Below are positions 34,252 through 43,091 of a DNA stretch of 64,000 nucleotides, piece after piece. Position 1 is the first letter of the stretch. Each line of letters starts with the position of its first letter. The notes beneath the pieces were generated by a model. It made no database searches. It had not been told where the DNA came from and saw nothing but the letters and a program-made list of their open reading frames with translations. The translations under genes were made by a program, and so were the position numbers. The stretch is from positions 4,402,001-4,466,000 of the forward strand of contig NZ_LN850107.1 of the NCBI RefSeq assembly GCF_900070365.1, given 5' to 3'. The stretch is from Alloactinosynnema sp. L-07. GTDB taxonomy: Bacteria; Actinomycetota; Actinomycetes; Mycobacteriales; Pseudonocardiaceae.

Positions 34252-36605
34252 ACGACAGCCCCGCGAACGTGGGGAGGATCGCGTCGACGGTGTCATACGG
34301 CGTCCAGCGCGCGGGTGTCGAGGGAACAGCCCGCGAGCGCGGGGAGGACCTGTTCGGCGACACCTCATCGTGGCGCGCACGTCGGGAACAGCCCCGCGAG
34401 CACGGGGAGGACGTTCCCGTGCGCGCCAGATCCGGTGCGACACCGGAACAGCCCCGCGAGCGCGGGGAGGACCTGCGGGGGCCGTGAACTGGACGGGGTC
34501 CGTCAGGGAACAGCCCCGCGAGCGCGGGGAGGACGTTGGAGCCGACCGAGCCGTGCGGCGGGCCGGAACAGCCCCGCGAGCGCAGGGAGGACATGCCGCC
34601 CGCAGATGGCGCACCGGTAGCCCTGGGAACAGCCCCGCGAGCGCGGGGAGGACAACAGGCGACGATGTTCCGCCGCGCGCCACCCGGGAACAGCCCCGCG
34701 AGCGCGGGGAGGACGCCGCCGTCGGGCAACTGGGCCAGCATGGTCTGGGAACAGCCCCGCGAGCGCGGGGAGGACTTGCTCGCCGAAGCGGGCTTGACCG
34801 TCGCGGAGGGAACAGCCCCGCGAGCGCGGGGAGGACGGCCTTCAGGCGGTGCTCGACGCGACGAACACGGGAACAGCCCCGCGAGCGCGGGGAGGACTTC
34901 TCAAGGGCGACGTCGGTGGAGTCGGGCCGGGGAACAGCCCCGCGAGCGCGGGGAGGACGCGGTCGTCTTCATCTCCGTCATCTCGGCCAAGGGAACAGCC
35001 CCGCGAGCGCGGGGAGGACCCCGAATTCGAGTCGCTGACCGCCTACAACCGGGGAACAGCCCCGCGAGCGCGGGGAGGACACTGCCCTGTGCCGGAATGG
35101 ATGATGGCCGACGGGAACAGCCCCGCGAGCGCGGGGAGGACCTGCTGATCGAGTCCGGTTTGGACTGGGGACGGGGAACAGCCCCGCGAGCGCGGGGAGG
35201 ACGTCGGCGCGGTCGCGGCTGGGCAACCCGATCACGGAACAGCCCCGCGAGCGCGGGGAGGACGACCTCGGCACGGACAAGCAGTTGGCGCATCCGGGAA
35301 CAGCCCCGCGAGCGCGGGGAGGACCGGATCAACCGGGATTTGTTGATCGGGGTTTGAGGAACAACCCCGCGAGCGCGGGGAGGACACCAGGCACCGCGCC
35401 TGCACCTGCTCGTTCGGGGGAACAGCCCCGCGAGCGCGGGGAGGACATAGCGGCCGGTCACCGTGTGCCCGTTGGGGTGGGAACAGCCCCGCGAGCGCGG
35501 GGAGGACGTGACGGTGACCCCGTCGGCGATCTCGGGTCTGGGAACAGCCGCGAGCGCGGGGAGGACTGGGACCGCCGGTCGATGTCCTTCACGTCCAGGG
35601 GAACAGCCCCGCGAGCGCGGGGAGGACTTGGGGCCAGCTGACCTCGGCCTCCCCGACGAGGGAACAGCCCCGCGAGCGCGGGGAGGACGTCCCTCGATGA
35701 CGACGCCAAGTGCGCCGCCGTGGAACAGCCCCGCGAGCGCGGGGAGGACGAGCTCGCGGTCGCCCTGGTGCCGATCATCGAGGGAACAGCCCCGCGAGCG
35801 CGGGGAGGACCGAAGGCCGTCGGCGCGAAGCTCGACGGTCTGTGGAACAGCCCCGCGAGCGCGGGGAGGACAGCGCGACCAGGGTCGGCCACAGGTCGGC
35901 GGGGGGAACAGCCCCGCGAGCGCGGGGAGGACCGACGTGCTCACTACGAAAGAACACGTATTTGGGGAACAGCCCCGCGAGCGCGGGGAGGACGTCCATG
36001 CGCTTGGCGGCGGTCTCGGCGGCCTGGGAACAGCCCCGCGAGCGCGGGGAGGACATCCGCTCGGCGACCACGGCGGTGTGCATGGGGGGAACAGCCCCGC
36101 GAGCGCGGGGAGGACAACCGTTGCACCGCACCCGACAGTTGGGCGGCGGGAACAGCCCCGCGAGCGCGGGGAGGACGGCGACGAATGCGAGTGTCTGGCG
36201 GGCCGGTCGGGAACAGCCCCGCGAGCGCGGGGAGGACCCCACCGGACTTCCAGTCCGAGAACCACGACAGGGAACAGCCCCGCGAGCGCGGGGAGGACAG
36301 GGCGGCAATCTCGCCTTCGCGGTGCGGCAGGGGAACAGCCCCGCGAGCGCGGGGAGGACCGACGAACCGTCCGCGCATCTCAGCCAGCTCACTGGAACAG
36401 CCCCGCGAGCGCGGGGAGGACTCGTCCAGCGCGGCGCGCAGCCGGGAGAACGTGGGAACAGCCCCGCGAGCGCGGGGAGGACGTCATGGCCTCGACCTTG
36501 GCGCGGTCGGCGGGGGGAACAGCCCCGCGAGCGCGGGGAGGACGGACACCTCGTCCGGCGCACCGTCAGCGGGCTGGGGAACAGCCCCGCGAGCGCGGGG
36601 AGGAC
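34252..36605 (-). CRISPR. Type I-E CRISPR array, 39 repeats and 38 spacers, read leftward
   Basis: 28-base repeats (plus strand begins GGAACAGCCCC and ends GGGGAGGAC), period mostly 61, spacers mostly 33. The first copy (34252-34279) is degenerate; 34323-34349 lacks one C; 34385-34412 and 34565-34592 each have a changed base; 35358-35385 has ACAACCCC; 35541-35566 lacks two bases; the rest are identical. The reverse complement matches the crRNA-sense form of I-E repeats (a CCCCGC stem and a 3' CTGTTCC handle, compared with E. coli ATAAACCG). Transcription should therefore run from about 36606 leftward, making the left end the oldest. The repeats form the stem cut by Cas6e. Confidence 0.97.
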
Positions 36606-36720
36606 ACTTGCTGACCAGCAAGTTTACGTAACGACTACGGAGTTTTGAATCACTTCGACTGCACCCCCATCGTCGGACTAGATCTAGCATCGACCCCATC
36701 ATGCCCAGTCGGGCGCCAGG
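36606..36720 (-). promoter_or_regulatory. Putative CRISPR leader with palindrome at the repeat junction
   Basis: Directly right of the last perfect repeat, composition drops to a more AT-rich stretch (AAGTTTACGTAACGACTACG, GGAGTTTTGAATCACTTC). CTTGCTG (36607-36613) and CAGCAAG (36616-36622) form a palindrome two bases from the repeat. Given array polarity this is where the promoter and the Cas1-Cas2 docking site should be. IHF, which marks this site in E. coli, is not found in actinomycetes in that form. Confidence 0.55.
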
Positions 36721-37183
36721 TCGAAGAGCCGACACCAACTTACGTGAACGTGCCGTTCTGATTCGCGGGCGCCTCCGGCGCCGAGATTGACATGGCAATC
36801 GCCGACTGTGAGGGAGTTCGGCTCGACCGCGATCGGGCGAAAGGCAGCCATGGCCTGCTCGGCCCAAGCAATTTCAACGGCACTCGGATCATGGCTCTGT
36901 CCCAGACTCGGTGATCGTCGCTAGTTTCGGTGCAGGACGCGGATGCGGAGCAGGTCGAGGTTGCACGGCCGAACATCGGGCGTTTGACCATCTAGTGACC
37001 TTGGCGGACGGTCGGCGTGGATGGCTGAATGTGGCCCGGTGTGGGGCGTAGCCGGTGGATGTAGTCGCGGACGACCGTGAATCCGCCGGTGTTGCCGCGC
37101 GCGGCGATCTCGGCGTGCAGGTGCGAGGCATTCGTGGCACCGGATTCCCAGCGCATGTGTTGTTCGCTTGGCGCTACCGGAAT
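36721..37183. other. Non-coding stretch right of the CRISPR leader
   Basis: Short frames on both strands (for example minus 36740-36991 and 36889-37140) lack family resemblance and ribosome sites. I see no tRNA, hairpin or mobile-element end here. Confidence 0.3.
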
Positions 37184-38269
37184 TCAAGCCAGGTGTTGTT
37201 GACGCACTGGAACCCGTTGCCAATCCAGCCATTGGTTCATGTTGCCGTCATAGGAGCGAAGCCACAGCGCCCCCTTTCGATCAACCGCCAGGCATCGAAG
37301 GCTGTTCGGGCTCGTGGTACTTCCGGCCACATCGACAAAGTCTGCCGGGATATCCATCACAAGCCAATCCGACCAGTCTAGACCACCCTTGTGGTGCCGA
37401 TGGCCTAGGTCTCCCGAACTGCCTACAACAAATACTTCCTGATAGTCGGTGAGCTTGCGAAACGACGAGACGGCGCACGCTGGCGATCCAGGCCTGCCCC
37501 AATTTTCCCAGTCGGACCAACCATCCAAGAACCAACGATGCCATACGGCGCCATCTATATCGACGACGAAGTGTTCAAGCAAGCCGTCCTTGGGTGAGCA
37601 AACCGCTACATCTCGGCCACCAGCGAGTCCTGAGTCGTGCCAGCGTGCCCAACCTTGCCCATCCAGCTTCCACGCATGGAGTGTTCGCCCGGCGTCGGTC
37701 ACGACGAACAATTCACGGTGCCCAGGCTCATGACTCGCTGCTGCTATCCGCAGGATTCGTCCGCCATTATTTCCAGAGATATTGACAACTTGCCACGTCG
37801 ATCGATGCATACGATTGCGTGTTTGCATGCGAATAGTGCCGTCATGATCGAGAACGAAGTACTCCACGACGCCTTGGCGCGGAACAACAGCGGCTACATC
37901 CCAGGAAGGGCGCGCCTCAGCATGTGCCCGCCAAGGCGACCATGTGTTCTTTTCCGAGCAGGTAGAGGACAGAACGGCCCCGGCATCCGTTACGGCGAGG
38001 ACGTCCATCTCGCCGTCGCCAACATGGACGGCGGCGATCTTCTGCAGATTGTACACTTGTTTCGGACGCAATCTGTACTTCCAGATTACCGGCGCAATGC
38101 TTGCCAGCAATACGATGACGGTGAGCGGCCACCGCCATTTATGTACGGTTTCCTTGTCGGCAAGCGAGGCCAGCAGGTTCACGCCCGCGGCGCCGAGGAG
38201 TCCGAGGAGCACCAGCAGGATGTCGCGGCGCATGCTGCCCGCAGGCTTCATCCCTGAGTCAATCTGCAC
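37184..38269 (-). CDS. Membrane-anchored PLL-like beta-propeller protein
   Basis: 361 aa. Two membrane helices near the N-terminus (ILLVLLGLLGAAGVNLLASL, about residues 17-36; WPLTVIVLLASIAPVIWKY, about 47-65). From about residue 80 there are repeated 40-50-residue blades with the pattern (D/E)xxVVTDAG/DxDGxxx...WxxW: MDVLAVTDAGAVL, YFVLDHDGTIRM, LFVVTDAGRTLHAW, HFVVDIDGAVWHRW, CLAVDRKGALWLRS. This is the PLL/fucolectin-type propeller. The second helix places the propeller either outside or inside depending on topology, which I cannot settle. Ligand binding (glycan or protein) is the likely role. It lies in a defence-rich stretch. Confidence 0.72.
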   Translation of the reverse strand: MQIDSGMKPAGSMRRDILLVLLGLLGAAGVNLLASLADKETVHKWRWPLTVIVLLASIAPVIWKYRLRPKQVYNLQKIAAVHVGDGEMDVLAVTDAGAVLSSTCSEKNTWSPWRAHAEARPSWDVAAVVPRQGVVEYFVLDHDGTIRMQTRNRMHRSTWQVVNISGNNGGRILRIAAASHEPGHRELFVVTDAGRTLHAWKLDGQGWARWHDSGLAGGRDVAVCSPKDGLLEHFVVDIDGAVWHRWFLDGWSDWENWGRPGSPACAVSSFRKLTDYQEVFVVGSSGDLGHRHHKGGLDWSDWLVMDIPADFVDVAGSTTSPNSLRCLAVDRKGALWLRSYDGNMNQWLDWQRVPVRQQHLA

Positions 38270-38289
38270 ATAGCAAGATCGCAGGTCAC

Positions 38290-39500
38290 TACCGCCTCGT
38301 TACGCCAGCGGGGGTGCGGCGATCCAAGCCGCGACCTCCATCCCCCTTGGCGTGTTTCGGCTGCACCAACAGCCTTCTGCGTCGGTGCCGCCGGACTGGA
38401 ATGGTGGCGATGAGTCGTTCGTCGACCGGTGTCGTCGAGCAGCAAGGAGATCGCGGTCGGGATCGTGGCCAATGTCGCGCTGGCGTAGCTGCGGCGGAAC
38501 TGTTGAGCCGGGCGCCGACCTCGAGCGGAGCAACTGCCGCCTGCTCACCTCACGTCGGATCTTCCGGCAAGAGTCGGGGCCGCTCCGCTCGGCCCGATCG
38601 CCAGATAGACAGTCAGGTCGTGGCCTTTGGCCCGTTCGTCGTATGGGTTCTCGGGGAGGGGCAGCCGAGGACTCGTGTAGAGCAGGCTGCGGTGCACCTC
38701 GTAGATGGACTCGATCAGGTCGGCATAACCGTGCGCCTACAGAATGAGCACGACGCGGTAGCCGACCACTGCTACCGGCAGCGTCCACCAGGCGTTAACC
38801 GCCCACACCGTGAAGGCGATGGCGCAGAGCAGAATCCACGCACCGCGGGCCAGCGCAGCACGGGCTACATCGAGTTCCCGGCGGGTGGTTGTCGTCGAGT
38901 CCGAGCCACAGCGCGGGCCAGCAGACCGCAGGATTCAGACCGTAATTGGCTTCGACACATGCCTGCCAGCGCGAAGGATGTCGCCGAATCGTGTCAGCGC
39001 GACGGGTCGAACGGGGACTCCCGGACGCGGCAGCGCAGTGCCGTCTACGTCGCGAGATCCTTGGAGCGCCGCCCGATCGTCTCGACGAGCGTGAGTGTGT
39101 AGGAGGCGCAGTTCGGTGTCGATCGCCGCTCTGCGGCGACTCAGTCGGACTCGTCGCCGGTCGATCAACGCGTGGGCGAGACGGAAGTCGTCGGCGAGCA
39201 GCCGTAGCGCCGGTCGCCAGGCCCTCGACGACGGCCGAGAGCGCGATGATGACGAGTCCGACGGCGATGACCAGCGCTCTGGGCTCGCCTGCCGCCGGGA
39301 GCAGCGCGACCCACGCGACACTCAGGACTCGTCGGGGCCGATGCGGGTGATCGACCAGGTGACGAGGCCGTCGAGCCAGAACTGCAGGACCGCAGCTCAG
39401 CCAGCAGTCGACCACCCGGCTGCCGAAGGAGAACTCCACAGCTAACGCCGCTCGGGATCGCGGCGCATCGGTTCGCCGTCGAGCCAGCACACCGTCGGTG
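38290..39500 (-). pseudogene. Decayed multi-helix membrane-protein gene
   Basis: Minus-strand pieces in different frames encode consecutive parts of one protein: EFSFGSRVVDCWLSCG, then ALVIAVGLVIIALSAVVEGL, then RLAHALIDRRRVRLSRRRAA with IDTELRLLHTHAR. After further breaks come AWILLCAIAFTVWAVNAWW with LPVAVVGYRVVLIL and a stop near 38735, and HGYADLIESIYEVHRSLLY with PRLPLPENPYDERAKGHDL. At least three frame changes and a stop separate them. The intact ancestor probably had three or more membrane helices and a cytosolic tail; its family is unknown. Confidence 0.5.
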
Positions 39501-39836
39501 CCGGGTCCGGGCGTGCAGCCAGATCTCGATGTGTCCGTTCGGACATCGGAAGCGTTCGGTCGGGGCTCGCCGCCGCCACCCAGGTACGGGCTGCAGGTGC
39601 TTCGACCGGCCTGGTCGAGTTGCTCGCGCACCCAGCGTTAGATGGCCTGTACGTCAACGAACACGCGCAGCAGGTCTCAGGTCACGCTGGGGGACGGCCC
39701 CAGGATGTGGTGCTCCACTACGGCCCGGCCCGGCCCGGTGCGCGAACTCGCGAAGCACCTTCGGGTTGCTGCGATGCGGCCCCAAGCCTGCCATGATCCT
39801 CGGCGAGGCGCGATAGTCGGATGGATAGGAGCGTTG

Positions 39837-41684
39837 ATGGACGCCAACACATACTCGTTGAAGCAGATCCTTACCCAGGATCGCCGGTACATCGTGCCCA
39901 CGTTCCAGCGGGACTATGAGTGGACGAAAGACGGGCAGTGGGAACTGCTATTCGATGATCTGGAGCAGACCGCGGATCGGCTCCATCAAGCTCGAGTGGA
40001 TGCCGCGGCGACCGGCGCGTCACCGGCGAGGGCGGAGCAGAAGGTTGCGCCGCACTTTCTCGGAGCGATCGTGTGTGACCAGCTGACCGCGCCTGCGGGA
40101 GGGATCGATCTGCGTGCCGTCATCGATGGCCAGCAGCGGCTGACCACCGTTCAACTGCTGTTGCGTGGCGTCGTCGACGTCCTCATCTCGACTGGGTCGC
40201 ACCGGGAGCGCCAGCTTCGCAGGCTGATGGAGAATCCGTCCGACGTGGTGGCCAACCCGCACGACCGGTACAAGCTGTGGCCGCGTCGCCGTGACCGCGA
40301 GGTGTGGCCACAGGCGATGGACGACGCGCCTGCGCCGCCGGAGGGCAGTCACCTCTATCTACAAGCTCGCCGCTACTTCGCCGATCGCGCACGGAATGCG
40401 ATAGTCGGGCCCGACGGCGGTGACCGGATCGACGTGCTGGTCGATGCGCTGCTCGACCTGTTCAAGATCGTCGTGATCGACTTGGAAGACAACGACGACG
40501 CACAGGTCATCTTTGAAGTCCTCAACGGCAGGCAGACACCGCTCTCGGCTGCCGACCTTGTGAAGAACCTGCTGTTCTTGCGTGGCGAGCTGTCCGACGA
40601 GCGGGAGCTCGAAAGGGTGTACGACCAATATTGGGCGCCATTCGACGACGACTGGTGGAAGGTCAACGTCGGCCGGGGCCATGCGCAGCGCGGTCGTCGT
40701 GACCTGTTGCTCTCCAGTTGGCTGACTGCGGTGTCGCAGTCCGAGGCCAATATCAGCCACCTCTACAGCGAGGTCCGCACCTACGTTGATCACGCCGAAC
40801 GGAAGACCGTCGATGTACTGGCCGAACTCGCGGACTTCGGTCGCGCGTACCGGGTCGTCGTCGGTGCCGATCCAGCCGGCTCCCTTGCGTTGGCGAGGTC
40901 CTACCGGCGAATCGACCGCCTGGGCATCACCACCGCGGTGCCGCTTCTGCTCTGGATGCGCACACTGCCCAGTACGCAACTCACGCTCGCTGAACACGAA
41001 CGCGCGGTTGGCGCGGTCGAGTCGTGGATCGTTCGACGCGTCCTCGTGGGAGCCAATACGCGCGGATACGGCAAGGTCTTCGTCGACGTGCTCAAAGCGG
41101 CTTCGGCCGCCGCGGACAACCCAGGCAGCTCCATCGCCGACGCGGTCGTGAGAGTGCTGGCGAGCAACCCGGACAAGATCCCCTGGCCGACCGACGAGGA
41201 GTTGGTGACGGCGTTCACGACTCGCCGTATCTACAACAACGTCACCCAGGACCGCATCCGACTTGTGCTGGGCGCCATCGACGAGCACCTCCAGGAGATC
41301 AATCCGCGGACTGAACCGGCCACGTTCCACTACGACCAGCTTCAGATCGAGCACGTGATGCCACAGGCCTGGCGCGAGCACTGGCCCTTGACCACTACCG
41401 ACGACGCCGACCGCCTGCTGGAAGACCAGGAGCGTGATCAGGCGGTTCACAGGTTCGGAAATCTGACCCTGGTGACATCGGCGTTCAACGGCGCGGTCTC
41501 GCACTTCGGTTGGGCAGTCAAACGACCAGAGTTCACACACCAGTCCAGCCTGCAACTCAACCGCCCCATCGCCGGTCGCGAGACCTGGGATGTCACCGCC
41601 ATAGTTGAACGCGGCCAAGCCCTTGCCGCGGTAGCAGCCCGGGTCTGGCCGCGGCAGACGGTCCGGTTGGGCGTCGGCGAATGA
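39837..41684 (+). CDS. DUF262-DUF1524 restriction protein (GmrSD / SspE type)
   Basis: 615 aa from the ATG at 39837, chosen for the AGGAGC site five bases upstream over the longer frame. The N-terminal DUF262 domain has YIVPTFQRDYEWT, the ParB-like NTP-binding motif VIDGQQRLTTVQLL (about residue 96) and IFEVLNGRQTPLSAADLVKN. The C-terminal DUF1524 His-Me/HNH-type nuclease has QIEHVMPQAWREHW (about 503) and HRFGNLTLVTSAFNGAVS. Single-chain enzymes of this plan cut modified phage DNA (glucosylated or, for SspE, in phosphorothioate-marked hosts). No dnd/ssp genes are visible here, so a type IV restriction role is more likely. Confidence 0.9.
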   Translation: MDANTYSLKQILTQDRRYIVPTFQRDYEWTKDGQWELLFDDLEQTADRLHQARVDAAATGASPARAEQKVAPHFLGAIVCDQLTAPAGGIDLRAVIDGQQRLTTVQLLLRGVVDVLISTGSHRERQLRRLMENPSDVVANPHDRYKLWPRRRDREVWPQAMDDAPAPPEGSHLYLQARRYFADRARNAIVGPDGGDRIDVLVDALLDLFKIVVIDLEDNDDAQVIFEVLNGRQTPLSAADLVKNLLFLRGELSDERELERVYDQYWAPFDDDWWKVNVGRGHAQRGRRDLLLSSWLTAVSQSEANISHLYSEVRTYVDHAERKTVDVLAELADFGRAYRVVVGADPAGSLALARSYRRIDRLGITTAVPLLLWMRTLPSTQLTLAEHERAVGAVESWIVRRVLVGANTRGYGKVFVDVLKAASAAADNPGSSIADAVVRVLASNPDKIPWPTDEELVTAFTTRRIYNNVTQDRIRLVLGAIDEHLQEINPRTEPATFHYDQLQIEHVMPQAWREHWPLTTTDDADRLLEDQERDQAVHRFGNLTLVTSAFNGAVSHFGWAVKRPEFTHQSSLQLNRPIAGRETWDVTAIVERGQALAAVAARVWPRQTVRLGVGE

Positions 41685-42007
41685 ACGATCCATCCAAACT
41701 GGACAGTGGAGTGACACGGAACCGAGTGAGTCTGTCAGTGCCTAGGCTCTGTCTCGCGGGTGGGAACGAGCTCCGAACCGGACGGGTCCCCGCTATGGGC
41801 ACAGTAGTCGTCAGTCAGCATTCGCTACGTGGGTACTGCGGCAAGCCTGGGATCTGAGCCTTGACACCTGAGGAGGGTGTCAAGTCGTGCGTGGACGCTT
41901 TCGAGGTCGGACAGTGTCCGACCTTTGCGCCAGCTTGCTGCGGCATGCGAGCACTGACACTCGGATCAAGGATTCGCGTTTCTGATGGAGTCGTCCCTGG
42001 CCTACCT
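41685..42007. other. Intergenic region with a perfect inverted repeat
   Basis: CTTGACACC (41860-41868) and GGTGTCAAG (41876-41884) form a 9-base perfect inverted repeat with a 7-base loop, midway between the convergent restriction gene and the frameshifted gene ending at 42008. There is no U tract; it could be a bidirectional terminator or an operator. Nothing else is supported here. Confidence 0.4.
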
Positions 42008-42564
42008 CTATCTGGCCTTGAGACCCAATGTTCGGTCGCCGTCGATCAACGCGGGCAGAACGAAGCGCTCGAATACCTTATCCGATGTGAGCGCCGCCGC
42101 CGGGTCCGCAGCACGGTAGCGATCGAACATGACCTGGATCGTTGCGATTTCCTCCTCGTTGAAGCCGGGCACGTAGGTCGCGGCTCCGACATGCGCGACA
42201 AGGGGTGTCGATGTTTCCCGCGTCGGGAGTTGGTTGGCATCGGCCAGATATATGTAGTCGATGAGGTGGAGCATGGGCCGCCACCAGAAGAAGTACTGGC
42301 CGCGGACTCGTTCCAAGGGTCCGACTCGAACATGACCTCTGGGCAGCGCGGCCCGTGCCACCTGTTGCCGAACCGACCGGCTGTCCAATATGGACATGCC
42401 AAGAGGCACATCGTCTTCGAACCAGGTTCTGGCGATGATGTCGATGAGTGGGATCTGGATTTACTGGCGCCCATAAAGGTCTCGCGGAGAGCTCGCCGGG
42501 CATGGTTGGGATCCAGTACTTCCGTGTGTTCGCCTCGCCTGATGATGCGTTCGGTGTGAGCCAT
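42008..42564 (-). pseudogene. Frameshifted hypothetical gene downstream of the coupling-protein operon
   Basis: The start (MAHTERIIRRGEHTEVLD, RRALRETFMGASK) is in one frame. From about 42460 the sensible reading continues in another: IPLIDIIARTWFEDDVPLG, RGQYFFWWRPMLHLIDYIY, TYVPGFNEEEIATIQVMF and ERFVLPALIDGDRTLGLKAR. A single-base indel near 42460-42470 would join them into a protein of about 185 aa. The in-frame stop TAA at the junction confirms the break in this sequence. Function is unknown; the position suggests an accessory conjugation or maintenance protein. A sequencing error is possible. Confidence 0.55.
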
Positions 42565-42584
42565 AGGGGTCCTCCGAGTCTTTG

Positions 42585-43091
42585 CTAGAAACCGAATCCG
42601 ATGCGTGTGAGACGTTCGATGGCTGGTGCCGGTCCGTCTGCGTGCCTGGATGTGGGTTCGTTCTGGTGAATGAGCGCGTCCACGTCGGTGCGCCAGCTGT
42701 CTGGGTGTTGACCTTGCCTACATTCGCTCGGTGAGCGGCCGAGCGTCGCGGCGATGCGACTTCTGAGGCCGGGCAGGTGTCGGAGGTAGTAGTCGCCGGA
42801 GACTCCGGTTCCTGCCCCGGAGTCGTGGTGGGCCTCGTACCAGAGCCAGATGTGGACTGCGAGTTCGGTGGCCAGCGCTGGGTGGTGTGGCCAGCACGGT
42901 GGGATGAGTTCCTCGACATCGCTGGCGTAGACGGTGTTGAAGCAAGCTACGAACTCGGCGATCATCCCGGCCAACGCGTCACGCTCGTGTTGGGTGCGCA
43001 ACGACCAAGTCCATGGTGGGCGCCGTTGTTCATTCTTGGCCAGGTTGTCGTTGAGGTGGTCGAAGAGTGCGACCTGAGAATCGTTGTTCAT
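42585..43091 (-). CDS. DUF4913-like accessory protein of a conjugative element
   Basis: 168 aa from the ATG at 43091, with GGAGAGAGAAG upstream and an ATGA overlap with the coupling-protein stop. The text WTWSLRTQHERDALAGMIAE, CWPHHPALATELAVHIWLWY and YYLRHLPGLRSRIA resembles, by eye, the DUF4913 proteins common on actinobacterial plasmids and integrative elements (W...HP...L..LW..W pattern). No activity is known for that family. The assignment is tentative; the operon position is firm. Confidence 0.6.
   Translation of the reverse strand: MNNDSQVALFDHLNDNLAKNEQRRPPWTWSLRTQHERDALAGMIAEFVACFNTVYASDVEELIPPCWPHHPALATELAVHIWLWYEAHHDSGAGTGVSGDYYLRHLPGLRSRIAATLGRSPSECRQGQHPDSWRTDVDALIHQNEPTSRHADGPAPAIERLTRIGFGF

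Noticed and set aside
34179..36648. Long open frames across the CRISPR array on both strands, with Pro/Arg/Gly repeats
   Set aside because: They come from translating the 28-base repeat and 33-base spacers; the period and peptide repetition follow the array exactly.
41861..42559. 232-residue rightward ORF starting with TTG inside the hairpin
   Set aside because: It has no ribosome site and lies over the two-frame leftward gene whose text is more protein-like.
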